A stretch of 24,409 nucleotides of DNA from CAVPRW01 sp046727435 [NCBI: bacterium] (lineage in GTDB: Bacteria > Tectomicrobia > Entotheonellia > J063), in contig JBKPCR010000124.1 of NCBI GenBank assembly GCA_046727435.1, positions 1-24,409 on the forward strand, in the 5' to 3' direction. Below the pieces are notes generated by a model, which saw only the letters and a program-made list of their open reading frames with translations, was not told the DNA's origin and did no database searches. Shown piece by piece: positions 1 through 6,801 of the stretch (within the stretch, counting starts at the first letter, position 1; every line of letters begins with the position of its first letter). A program made the position numbers and the translations under genes.

Positions 1-1
1 C

Positions 2-445
2 AGCATCAACACGGCAGTCTTGATCACCAGCAGCCTGACCATGGCGTTTGCGGTGCACAATGCACAGGAGGGACGGCGCCGAGCCCTCATCGTGTTCTTG
101 CTGCTGACGATGATCATCGGAGCGGTGTTTCTGGGCATCAAGGTCACGGAGTACGCGCACAAATATGAGCAGGACCTGGTGCCCGGGATTCGGTTTGCAT
201 ACGGCGGACCACATCCCGGCCAGGTGCAGCTGTTTTTGATCTTCTACTTCGTTATGACCAGCTTACATGCCTTGCATCTAACGATCGGCATCGGCCTCCT
301 CGGCGTGCTCGCTTTCTTGGCCTGGCGCGGCCATTTCTCGGCCGCATACTATGCGCCGGTGGAGACCAGCGGCCTCTACTGGCATTTCATCGACATCGTG
401 TGGATCTTTCTCTTTCCCCTGCTCTACCTGATCGGTACGCACTAA
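2..445 (+). CDS. ctaE: Heme-copper oxidase subunit III, 5'-truncated by the window
   Basis: This is the C-terminal 147 residues of cytochrome c oxidase subunit III, an integral membrane subunit of the terminal oxidase. The reading frame is open from base 2, so the TTG at 20 is not the start and the real N-terminus lies upstream of the window. Family hallmarks are visible: a helix beginning INTAVLITSS, a later helix with SLHALHLTIGIG carrying conserved histidines, and the terminal signature YWHFIDIVWIFLFPLLYLIG. About four membrane segments remain. The stop codon overlaps the next start (TAATG), so it is translationally coupled to subunit IV. The family call is secure. The oxidase subtype cannot be told because subunits I and II lie outside. 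Confidence 0.93.
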   Translation, partial: SINTAVLITSSLTMAFAVHNAQEGRRRALIVFLLLTMIIGAVFLGIKVTEYAHKYEQDLVPGIRFAYGGPHPGQVQLFLIFYFVMTSLHALHLTIGIGLLGVLAFLAWRGHFSAAYYAPVETSGLYWHFIDIVWIFLFPLLYLIGTH

Positions 446-744
446 TGATGCAACCTATCGTGCTGCGTCATGTCTATTACTGGGCCTATGGGGCCCTGCT
501 TGCGCTTACGCTTCTCACCGTGGGCGTGGCCTTTCTCGACCTTGGGCCCTTGAATCTCATCCTCGCCCTTGGCATCGCCATCTGTAAGGCCCTGTTGGTG
601 ATGCTCTTCTTCATGCATCTGCGTTACAGTAGTCACCTCACCTGGATCGTTGCCGGGGCTGGGGTGATCTGGTTAGCGCACCTCCTGATCTTCACGCTTA
701 GTGACTACTTGACGCGGGGCTGGCTTCCCGTAGGTGGCTGGTGA
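445..744 (+). CDS. ctaF: Cytochrome c oxidase subunit IV (prokaryotic COX4 type)
   Basis: A small membrane protein of 99 residues with three predicted hydrophobic helices. It fits the bacterial subunit IV family of caa3-type oxidases, which helps assemble or stabilise the enzyme. The family-typical stretch ICKALLVMLFFMHLRYS is present at about residues 47-63. The start chosen is the ATG at 445, which overlaps the stop of subunit III by one base and begins MMQPIVLRHVYYW. A longer frame back to 400 would overlap subunit III by 46 bases and adds nothing family-like. It is the last gene of this oxidase operon in the window; about 500 bp of non-coding DNA follow. Confidence 0.9.
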   Translation: MMQPIVLRHVYYWAYGALLALTLLTVGVAFLDLGPLNLILALGIAICKALLVMLFFMHLRYSSHLTWIVAGAGVIWLAHLLIFTLSDYLTRGWLPVGGW

Positions 745-887
745 AGCGGTTTCCGTAACACCAGGGAAAACCTGCCTCGATCCATTCCCCGAGACCGTTA
801 AAATCCAGGGGGCCATGACTCCACAGGGGAGGAGGCCAACGACTCGATGCCTGGACAATAGCTGGCATGTCTGGGGGTTCTATCGCA

Positions 888-919
888 AATTTCGGTTTTA
901 GGGCTAAAATCCGAAAATT
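888..919 (+). terminator. AT-rich imperfect hairpin after the oxidase operon
   Basis: The left arm (about 888-900, core TTTCGGTTTTA) pairs with the right arm (about 905-919, core TAAAATCCGAAAA) around a GGGC loop, with one bulged base. It lies about 145 bp after the stop of subunit IV. No clear run of T follows, so it is only a weak terminator candidate. Confidence 0.35.
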
Positions 920-1094
920 GGCTCTCGGAAATTCAATGTCTTACAGACGCCAAAACTCTCGAAAAGCAACTTTGCGACAGAATCCTCTCTATGCCTATGT
1001 GCGTCAGGCGCAGTCGTCCCCCATCGTCGCATGACACTTAATTCTGAAACTGGGCGGATAATTCAGAAAGTGACAACAGGCCATCGCACACCAT

Positions 1095-1105
1095 CTCAAC
1101 TTGAG
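1095..1105. promoter_or_regulatory. Upstream activator dyad CTCAACTTGAG
   Basis: A perfect dyad, CTCA-ACT-TGAG (TCTCAACTTGAGA with flanks), centred about 85 bp upstream of the -24 element at 1185. It is identical in core to the site at 14971. The same CTCA-N3-TGAG form recurs upstream of most sigma54-type promoters in this window. It is proposed as a binding site for the NtrC-family regulator encoded at 6802. Only one full dyad is seen here. Confidence 0.6.
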
Positions 1106-1182
1106 AGTTACCTGAGAAGGACCGAGCGTCGGCCGCCACACATAGCGGCAGGAACAGAGTGCGACCCTGAGAGGAAGGCCTG

Positions 1183-1200
1183 TTGGCAGCGGTCTTGCAT
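1183..1200 (+). promoter_or_regulatory. Sigma54 promoter for the 1254 gene
   Basis: TTGGCAGCGGTCTTGCAT carries the -24 GG (1185-1186) and the -12 GC (1197-1198) with exactly ten bases between, and a good TTGCA -12 box. Transcription would start near 1210, about 45 bp before the ATG at 1254. The upstream dyad at 1095-1105 supports it. Confidence 0.75.
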
Positions 1201-1253
1201 TTATATTAGACGATTCGTTTGGCTGTGCCAACCTTTGGGGAAGGAGTAAGACT

Positions 1254-1559
1254 ATGTACGTATCCCGCCTAACGTTTCACACGCAACCTGGGAAAACCCA
1301 ATTAGTTGAGCACGAACTCCAGCAGCTCATGGCCATGGTCAACGAAGTCGGCGGCTTGCGGCCACGAGTGTTACGCAACCACTTTGCCTCGCTGGGCGCC
1401 CCTGATGTGGTCTTCGAGCAGGAGGCCCCCGATCTGGAGACGCTTGAGACCCAAATCAAGCAGGTCGCCGAAAATGCAGCCTTCCAGCAGTGGACTGGCT
1501 ATATGTCGGGACTGCTGGCACAGTCGCCGAAACGTGAGGTGTATCTCATTGTCAAGTAG
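1254..1559 (+). CDS. Small ABM-like (dimeric alpha/beta barrel) protein
   Basis: A protein of 101 residues that starts MYVSRLTFHTQPGK and ends in a short beta strand (VYLIVK). The beta-alpha-beta layout and length resemble the antibiotic biosynthesis monooxygenase/ferredoxin-like dimeric barrel superfamily. No catalytic residues can be assigned, so an enzymatic role is not claimed. The start is supported by an AAGGAG ribosome-binding site seven bases upstream. The gene is monocistronic and sits 54 bp after a sigma54-type promoter, so it is probably made in response to the signal read by the sigma54 activator. The following 80 bp hold no clear terminator. Confidence 0.75.
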   Translation: MYVSRLTFHTQPGKTQLVEHELQQLMAMVNEVGGLRPRVLRNHFASLGAPDVVFEQEAPDLETLETQIKQVAENAAFQQWTGYMSGLLAQSPKREVYLIVK

Positions 1560-1643
1560 AGGAGACTTTGTCCAACCTCGGGCAATCCATAGTTTGAGGG
1601 TGCCATTTTTTTAATGATACCGTTGACTCAATCGAGTATCTTA

Positions 1644-1775
1644 ATGTTAAATGCGCTCTGTGTTAAATGTGGTTATGATCGCGGCGTCAAATATTGGCGT
1701 ACGTATGGTCGGCCACACTACACTCGCAGAGCCTGTGGTTATCAGTTTACGAAGCATACCGCACACGATTCTTAG
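1644..1775 (+). pseudogene. Zinc-ribbon fragment resembling an IS1-type InsA N-terminus
   Basis: A 43-codon frame starting at ATG 1644. It contains CVKCG near the start, the middle segment VKYWRTYGRPHYTRR, and a closing ACGYQFTK. This matches the C-x2-C ... C-G-x-x-F layout of zinc ribbons that begin IS1-like transposases, although the second cysteine pair has only one cysteine. No ribosome-binding site is obvious and no transposase body follows. A decayed insertion-sequence fragment is the likeliest reading. A stand-alone microprotein is possible but less likely. Confidence 0.4.
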
Positions 1776-2182
1776 AAATGTCCTCTACAGGGATTGAGCA
1801 CAATCGTACACCCAATCGTCATTGGTGAGCACGTTTCAATCGGAATTTCATCGTCGTCTCGAAAAGTATGGAATGGCTCATCTCCCGATGGCACTGTTTG
1901 CTGACTTCCATGCCAATAGGGATGATTATCTGTTGCTAAATGCATGACATACTTGACACCCTCCGGGGCACACCTGTGTGCCTCGTTGCTTGCCTGTGGG
2001 CTCCGGCGGCATCGGTGATGCTCAGCAGGCGTGGGAGTTCTGTTTTTGAGAGGTGCGTCGATCAAGGATGCGCGTGAAAGGAGGACGTGGCAACGGATGT
2101 CCACGGATGCGGATGGTCGTGAACCATAGGAGAGACGATACACCCAGCCTCTATGAAGCCTCGCACGCATAGGAGATGAGCC
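1776..2182. other. Intergenic stretch with one short palindrome
   Basis: I see no gene here. Reading frames on the minus strand have no recognisable content. A compact inverted repeat, GGCACAC-CT-GTGTGCC (about 1967-1982), could be an operator for the MlaC-like gene that follows. No -24/-12 pair with correct spacing was found. Confidence 0.4.
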
Positions 2183-2779
2183 ATGGCAGCGAAGTTATAC
2201 CAGACATATCTGTGGGGCGCCATAATGGCATGGTGTGTCTTGTTGGGGATCATGCCGAGTCACCTCTGGGCTGAAACACCGATCCAGGCATTACAAGAGA
2301 CCCTTGACCGATTTCAGAACATTTTGCACGATACAGCGCTGCTGGAGGACAGCAGAAAAGAGCAAGTCCTGGGGACCATTCTGGCTCGATTTGATGTTCG
2401 GGAAATGTCTAAGCGCATCCTGGGGTCATACTGGGACCAACATCCTGAACAGCAAGATGCATTTGTTGCAGAGTTTACGGCATTTATGAAAAGGATATTT
2501 TTGAAGCAATTTGATCAGATAAAAGCTCTGAAGCTAGCCTGTCGAGAGGAAGAGATACATGGCTCGCTGGCCAAAGTAGTAACGAATCTATCGACAACTG
2601 GTGCAGAATTCACTATTAATTTCCGCATGCACAAATACGATTCGGGATGGAAAATCTATGATGTGATGTTGGACAATGGGAGTTTCAGCATCGTCAAAAG
2701 CTATCGAACACAACTGCAGTCGATCTTACAATTCGCATCATTTGACCAAATGCTGCACATCATCGGGGGGAAAAAATAA
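2183..2779 (+). CDS. MlaC/Ttg2D-like periplasmic phospholipid-binding protein
   Basis: A protein of 198 residues with an N-terminal signal peptide (hydrophobic span about residues 11-30, cleavage probably after HLWA). It is followed by the MlaC-family body: TPIQALQETLDRFQNIL, FDVREMSKRILGSYW, and FVAEFTAFMKRIFLKQFDQI. The C-terminal barrel half includes the family-style segment GWKIYDVMLDNGSFSIVKSY. In the Mla/Ttg2 system this soluble protein ferries phospholipids between outer- and inner-membrane parts. The other mla genes are not adjacent here, so it is a stand-alone copy. An AGGAGATGAGCC ribosome-binding region precedes ATG 2183. The exact partner and substrate are not shown by the sequence. 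Confidence 0.82.
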   Translation: MAAKLYQTYLWGAIMAWCVLLGIMPSHLWAETPIQALQETLDRFQNILHDTALLEDSRKEQVLGTILARFDVREMSKRILGSYWDQHPEQQDAFVAEFTAFMKRIFLKQFDQIKALKLACREEEIHGSLAKVVTNLSTTGAEFTINFRMHKYDSGWKIYDVMLDNGSFSIVKSYRTQLQSILQFASFDQMLHIIGGKK

Positions 2780-2826
2780 TAGTGAGATTCGCCGTGAGCG
2801 AAGGCTTGCGGGGATATGGACTTTCC

Positions 2827-3051
2827 CTAACCGCGCTCCTCATGCTGCGCCAAGTCAGGATGCGGATGTCGTAGCCGGGCCAAATATGTCGTGCGCGGCC
2901 GCGTGTTCAGGTCGGTCAGTAGTCCGTAGTTCCGCTGGGTCGCCTTCAGTTTTGAGACCCGGCTGTTCAGGTTGTTGAAATTACCAAATACAATCGCCTC
3001 GGTAGGGCACGAGGCCTGGCAGGCAGTGACGAGTTCGCAGTCGCGAATCAC
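2827..3051 (-). pseudogene. actB: ActB C-terminal fragment (iron-sulfur end), Alternative Complex III
   Basis: The 74 codons match the very C-terminus of the iron-sulfur half of ActB, the fused molybdopterin-like/iron-sulfur subunit of Alternative Complex III. The evidence is the last cluster segment [17 protein letters not shown] followed by [19 protein letters not shown] and [11 protein letters not shown]. Everything that normally precedes it (the other cysteine clusters of the ferredoxin domain) is missing. It abuts the 3048-4027 fragment with a 4-base overlap (GTGA) in a different frame, which looks like a deletion joint. No start signal or signal peptide is present, so no function is expected from this piece. 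Confidence 0.8.
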
Positions 3052-4027
3052 TCGATGGTCTTTGTCCCGTTAAAAGCTCGTGCATCGCTCCACGTTTCTA
3101 AATAGTGGGTCTCGGGAATGTGACAGTGACACAACTCTGCGGTTTCATCCTCATACAGACCGAGGTGCACGCGCAGCTTCACCTTTGACAGATGCTCGGA
3201 GAAGTGTAACTCCGCCGGCGCCTGATAGACCGGATTGCCGCCGAGAATGACGAGGAGGTCCACAAAGCCCGCCTGCATATCTGCCACCAGTTCGCGCAAT
3301 GACCCCATCTGGTCAACCGACCTCGACTCGACGGGATCGGTATAGAACACCGTGGTGCCAACACTGCCGAGGGCATGATTCATGGCATGAGCTAAAGCGT
3401 GCACGAGAGGCGGTTGTTGCTCGCCAGCGATGACCAGGCTGGCTCCCCGTTGCTTTTGAAGATCGCTGACGCGGGTCTGCAGCCACTGTGGGTGAAGCAT
3501 TGAGGCACCTTGAGCTCCGAGTTCGAGAGCCCTTAACCCACGCGCCATAGCAGACGCAAAATCAGCTACCTCACGGGCACGCAGCATCAGGCGATAGTCA
3601 GCCATCGCCCTGGTGATGGAAGGGGTACTCTCCACGGCATACAGACGGTTCATCGCGGTCTGCCCGTCCCGAACTCGGCGCCTGGCAGCGAAGTCATGCG
3701 CATAGCGTACGCTGGCTGGTCCACAGGCCAGATAGTCCACATCGAGCGCCAAAATGATCTGGGCCTGGTCGAAGCGATACTGCGCCGTGACGTTTTCTCC
3801 GAAGGCACGACGTGCACCGGCATAGACGTAGTTCCGGTTCACTGGTTCATACTGATGCCACTTGGTTTCCGGGTACATGTCAAGGAGAGCCTGGAGCTGA
3901 CGTGCCATGGTCGGAGAGGTGACGGTCTCGGTCAACACACGCAACCCCTGCCCCTTCCGTAGTCGCTGGGCCTCCAACTGTGAGCTGACGGCCGCGAAGA
4001 AGGTGCCCCACGTACTAATTCGCCTAA
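3048..4027 (-). pseudogene. actB: ActB middle fragment (molybdopterin-like domain), Alternative Complex III
   Basis: About 325 codons of the molybdopterin oxidoreductase-like half of ActB, from STWGTFFAAV to [13 protein letters not shown]. Typical ActB strings are present: TETVTSPTMARQLQALLD, KWHQYEPVNRNYVYAG, MNRLYAVESTPSITRAMADY, and VILGGNPVYQAPAELHF. The Tat signal and first ~120 residues of a normal ActB are absent, as is everything after ARAFNG up to the extreme C-terminus. A normal ActB is roughly 1000 residues. The frame runs out of the actA remnant upstream (in another phase) near 4027 and stops at 3048. It reads as a gene eroded by two large deletions, possibly a duplicate of an intact operon elsewhere. 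Confidence 0.82.
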
Positions 4028-4144
4028 CTAGGATGAACGGCTGATGGCCGCAACGAGCCAAAGCATCGCCCCCAAGAGAATAACGATGCCGAAGATGCTC
4101 ACTCTAGCAATGGTATTGGTGCTCGGATGAAATATCTGCGCCAT
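4028..4144 (-). pseudogene. actA: ActA N-terminal fragment, Alternative Complex III
   Basis: It begins MAQIFHPSTNTIARVSIFG and continues with one membrane helix ending WLVAAISRSS, then a TAG stop. This matches the start of ActA, the membrane-anchored pentaheme cytochrome c of Alternative Complex III. None of the CxxCH heme motifs is present because the gene is broken about 38 residues in and joined to the middle of actB. The actA-then-actB order is kept, so the remnant derives from an actAB operon by deletion and not by random shuffling. No ribosome-binding site of note and no sigma54-type promoter points at it. Confidence 0.75.
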
Positions 4145-4309
4145 AGTCGCACCATGTCCGAGATGTCCAACATCCGACTCTATTATACCCAAAGCTGCCA
4201 CCCTGCAGAATCCGAAAATTAACTGGGTATACTCAATGTCCCTGGCACTAGGGAAGGATACCTCGGTCCCCTGCGCAAGCATAGCTAACATTTTCTCATT
4301 ATCTCTTTT

Positions 4310-4343
4310 CTCACAATGATAGCATCTGGTATCTCATAATGAG
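4310..4343. promoter_or_regulatory. Activator dyads upstream of the 4544 promoter
   Basis: The perfect dyad CTCATAATGAG (4333-4343) is preceded by a one-mismatch copy CTCACAATGAT (4310-4320), with centres 23 bp apart. They lie about 205-235 bp upstream of the sigma54-type promoter at 4544, a normal distance for enhancer-type sites. A half-site CTCATTATC lies just before them (about 4295). Confidence 0.6.
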
Positions 4344-4543
4344 AATAGTTGCCCGCGCCTTTCCGCTACCTCTCCGGTCTTAGATAGAGTAGACAAAATC
4401 GTGGCTCACCGCCTAAGCCATGCCCTCGCATACAGATTTTGGGGCCATCGCGGAACGCTGTAGGGCTATACGGCTTACGTCGAACAGGTTATCCGTAACA
4501 GATTTGACGCGCGACAGGCCATCCGCCTGGGCATATAGTGAAC

Positions 4544-4559
4544 TGGCACATATCTTGCC
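4544..4559 (+). promoter_or_regulatory. Sigma54 promoter for the DUF1328/glycine-zipper genes
   Basis: TGGCACATATCTTGCC has a consensus TGGCAC -24 box and TTGC -12 box, with ten bases between GG (4545-4546) and GC (4557-4558). It would give a 5' leader of about 135 bases before ATG 4705. That leader holds no convincing gene. Confidence 0.75.
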
Positions 4560-4704
4560 CTCTCAAGTTGGTGTGATTATTGCGGCAAGAGAGAAGCGCC
4601 AGGCAAGACTACAGGGCACGCCTTTCAGGCTGTCGGCCGGCCGGGAAGCAGATGATTTGAGAGGCACCGAGCCCGACATGTGAGACAGAAGCAAGGAGTT
4701 TCCG

Positions 4705-4872
4705 ATGCTTTATTACGCGTTGGTACTCCTCATTGTTGGACTAGTTGCTGGTGCTCTCGGCTTGGTTGGAGTGGCGGGCGTGGCCTCGCAGATTGCCTGG
4801 ATTCTCTTCTTGATCGGAGTAGTCCTGCTGGTGGTACAGCTACTCCATGGGCGCACTCAGCCTGTCGCCTGA
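4705..4872 (+). CDS. DUF1328 (YtjA-like) small membrane protein
   Basis: A 55-residue protein starting MLYYALVLLIVGLVAGALGL, with two hydrophobic helices joined by GVAGVASQIAWILF. This is the usual length and layout of the DUF1328/YtjA family, small inner-membrane proteins often induced by stress and of unproven biochemical role. An AAGGAG ribosome-binding site lies eight bases before the ATG. It is the first gene after the sigma54-type promoter at 4544 and is followed 50 bp later by the glycine-zipper lipoprotein, probably in one transcript. Confidence 0.85.
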   Translation: MLYYALVLLIVGLVAGALGLVGVAGVASQIAWILFLIGVVLLVVQLLHGRTQPVA

Positions 4873-4922
4873 GCGCTCTGAAGGGCGGCGGAGAAGCTTG
4901 GAAGGATGGAGGGATGACATAT

Positions 4923-5156
4923 ATGAACACCAGACAAAAAGGGTCTACGACGGCGGCAGTACGCGCCTTTGCGGTTATCATTGGATTATCGCTGCTAGCG
5001 ATGGTGATGACTGCCTGCGGCACGTTGGTGGGTGCTGGGGTGGGTGCTGGGAGCGGCGCAGCCATTGGAGCGGCGGCGGGGGACACTAAGAAGGGGGCAC
5101 TTATCGGTGCCGGGGTTGGAGCCGCAGGCGGCGCCATCTACGATGCGACCCGCTAA
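4923..5156 (+). CDS. Glycine-zipper lipoprotein (osmotically inducible/17 kDa antigen type)
   Basis: A 77-residue protein with an N-terminal hydrophobic stretch ending in the lipobox-like VMTAC (cysteine near residue 32). The rest is a glycine-zipper: GVGAGSGAAIGAAAG and GALIGAGVGAAGGAIYDATR. Such lipoproteins sit in the cell envelope, and many are stress-induced. The second ATG (4923) is chosen because the GGAGG at 4908-4912 is ten bases from it but only one base from the ATG at 4914. It follows the DUF1328 gene and probably shares its sigma54-type promoter. Confidence 0.82.
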   Translation: MNTRQKGSTTAAVRAFAVIIGLSLLAMVMTACGTLVGAGVGAGSGAAIGAAAGDTKKGALIGAGVGAAGGAIYDATR

Positions 5157-5662
5157 GTGGACACATCCTAATAGCCGAGGGTCGTTGGCTTTGCCACGGC
5201 CTTCGACTGCCTCCTGTGTCTATTAAGCCGTGATCGTGCAGACTCTACGGGACATCGAATCCTGTCAGTCACCGTCCCACCATCCTTGCAGTATGCAGAA
5301 ACGGCGGCTCTTCCCCGTCTGCATAACGCTCTGGCATCTGCGCTCGGGATCAGGCTGACCCCTTCGAGGATGGATTGCCTTCCATGGACAATCATTCCTC
5401 AACATGATCCCGGCGCAGGGTGCTTATCCGCTTCCGGCGGAACAGGCAGGCTCCATAATTGTCATGTTACGACCAGATCTGACGTGCCTTGGTGACGTCT
5501 CTCCACTTTTCGTCCCAAGCCATGCTAGAATAATCTTTCTACATCGACACCACCAAGTCTCAGAGTGGGCGCACCTCAGAGGGCGTAAGATACGGCTGTT
5601 CTCAGCTTCATGACGCTTGCCCATGGGAGTAGCCATCGTCTGCATGTCACCGGGAGCCTACG
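5157..5662. other. Intergenic region before the histidine kinase
   Basis: I recognise no gene in these 506 bases. A single dyad-like site, CTCAACATGAT (5398-5408), resembles the activator sites but has no correctly spaced -24/-12 pair downstream. The promoter of the kinase-regulator pair is therefore not identified. Confidence 0.4.
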
Positions 5663-6733
5663 ATGTCCACGGATGAGGTCACAGAGAAGGCAAGCTTGAC
5701 GTCGGAAGATCTGCCGCCCCAGGATGCCGCGATCGCCATCCTGGCGGCGGATCATGCCGTGCTCTCCTGGAATCATCGCGTCGAAAGCTTGACCGGCTAT
5801 ACCCTTGAAGCCTTCAGCAGTCTCGACTTGACAGGGATTTTCGAGCCGGTGGAAATAATGCTCCAGGTCCTCCTCAGGGTGCACGCTGGCGAGTTTCCCG
5901 TCAGCGTGCGGTTGCAACTGCGGACGGCCGATGGTCGGCGTCTGCCCGTCGAGGTGCAATGTGCACCTTTGCGGTCGCTCGGCGGCAGCGAGGCACGGCT
6001 GGTGCTGGTAATCCGTGAAGCGGCGCCGTTGCAGGCATGGCGACACGACGAGACAAAACTGCCGCTCATGGGGCGACTCGCGGGGGATCTGTCACATGAA
6101 ATTCGTAATCCGATGAACGCGATCTTCTTGCATGCGGATATCGTTGAAGAGGAGGTACGGCAGCCAACGCCTGGCGATAGCACTCAGGTCATGCAATCGC
6201 TGGCGACCATCAAGGCGGAGGTCACACGGCTGCATGCCCTGATACAAGACTATCTCTGCCTGGCGCGGCTGTCGGACATACAGCGTGCGCCGCTAGATCT
6301 GCGAGCCCTCCTGGAGGATCTTGTCGATGAGATACACCCACAGTGTGTGGTCCGAGGGGTGACTCTGGTCCTGAGCGGGCTCGATGATCTGGGAGAGGTG
6401 GCCTTCCACCAGAGCCTATTCCGGCGTGCGCTGCTTAACATTTTGCAGCTGCTGATCGAAGCTATGCCGCAGGAGACGACCCTAGCTCTATGTTGTGAGC
6501 GTACAAGCTGTCAGGTGCAGCTCCATATCCACGATCCCGGAAAGGTGATTCCGCCCGATGTGTGGGCCGCGTTACGGATTTCCCTGCAGGCGAAGACTCC
6601 TGAAGTGGCTGACCTTCGGAGGTACGTAGCACAAGAAATCATTACAGCCCATGGAGGGAAAGTGGTGGTTAGTGATGGGGCCAAGGCGGGGATGCTGTGC
6701 ACCATCGTGCTACCGCTGGGCATGACGGCATAA
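5663..6733 (+). CDS. PAS-domain sensor histidine kinase with degenerate ATP-binding domain
   Basis: A 356-residue soluble protein without membrane segments. Residues ~20-120 form a PAS-like sensor domain (GYTLEAFSSLDLTGIFEP). Residues ~130-205 form the HisKA dimer helix pair with the H-box LAGDLSHEIRNPMNAIF (phospho-acceptor His145). Residues ~206-356 correspond to the HATPase_c domain, but its motifs are eroded. The N-box reads ALLNILQLLIEAMPQ, with Leu263 where the catalytic Asn is expected. The G1 box is HDPGKV and not DxGxG. The G2 glycine-rich GTGLGL loop is replaced by PEVADLRR. The C-terminal AHGGKVVV strand is intact. It may act mainly as a phosphatase, depend on another kinase, or have an altered mechanism. 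It is followed 68 bp later by the response regulator, its presumed partner. Confidence 0.85.
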   Translation: MSTDEVTEKASLTSEDLPPQDAAIAILAADHAVLSWNHRVESLTGYTLEAFSSLDLTGIFEPVEIMLQVLLRVHAGEFPVSVRLQLRTADGRRLPVEVQCAPLRSLGGSEARLVLVIREAAPLQAWRHDETKLPLMGRLAGDLSHEIRNPMNAIFLHADIVEEEVRQPTPGDSTQVMQSLATIKAEVTRLHALIQDYLCLARLSDIQRAPLDLRALLEDLVDEIHPQCVVRGVTLVLSGLDDLGEVAFHQSLFRRALLNILQLLIEAMPQETTLALCCERTSCQVQLHIHDPGKVIPPDVWAALRISLQAKTPEVADLRRYVAQEIITAHGGKVVVSDGAKAGMLCTIVLPLGMTA

Positions 6734-6801
6734 CGATCACCATCCAGCGCCTGAGATCATTCCCCCTGAATGAACTGTGCCGATTATGAGGGCCGACAGC
6801 C

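Noticed and set aside
5398-5408. CTCAACATGAT, resembling the activator dyad, upstream of the kinase gene
   Set aside because: No sigma54-type promoter with correct spacing follows, so autoregulation is not claimed.
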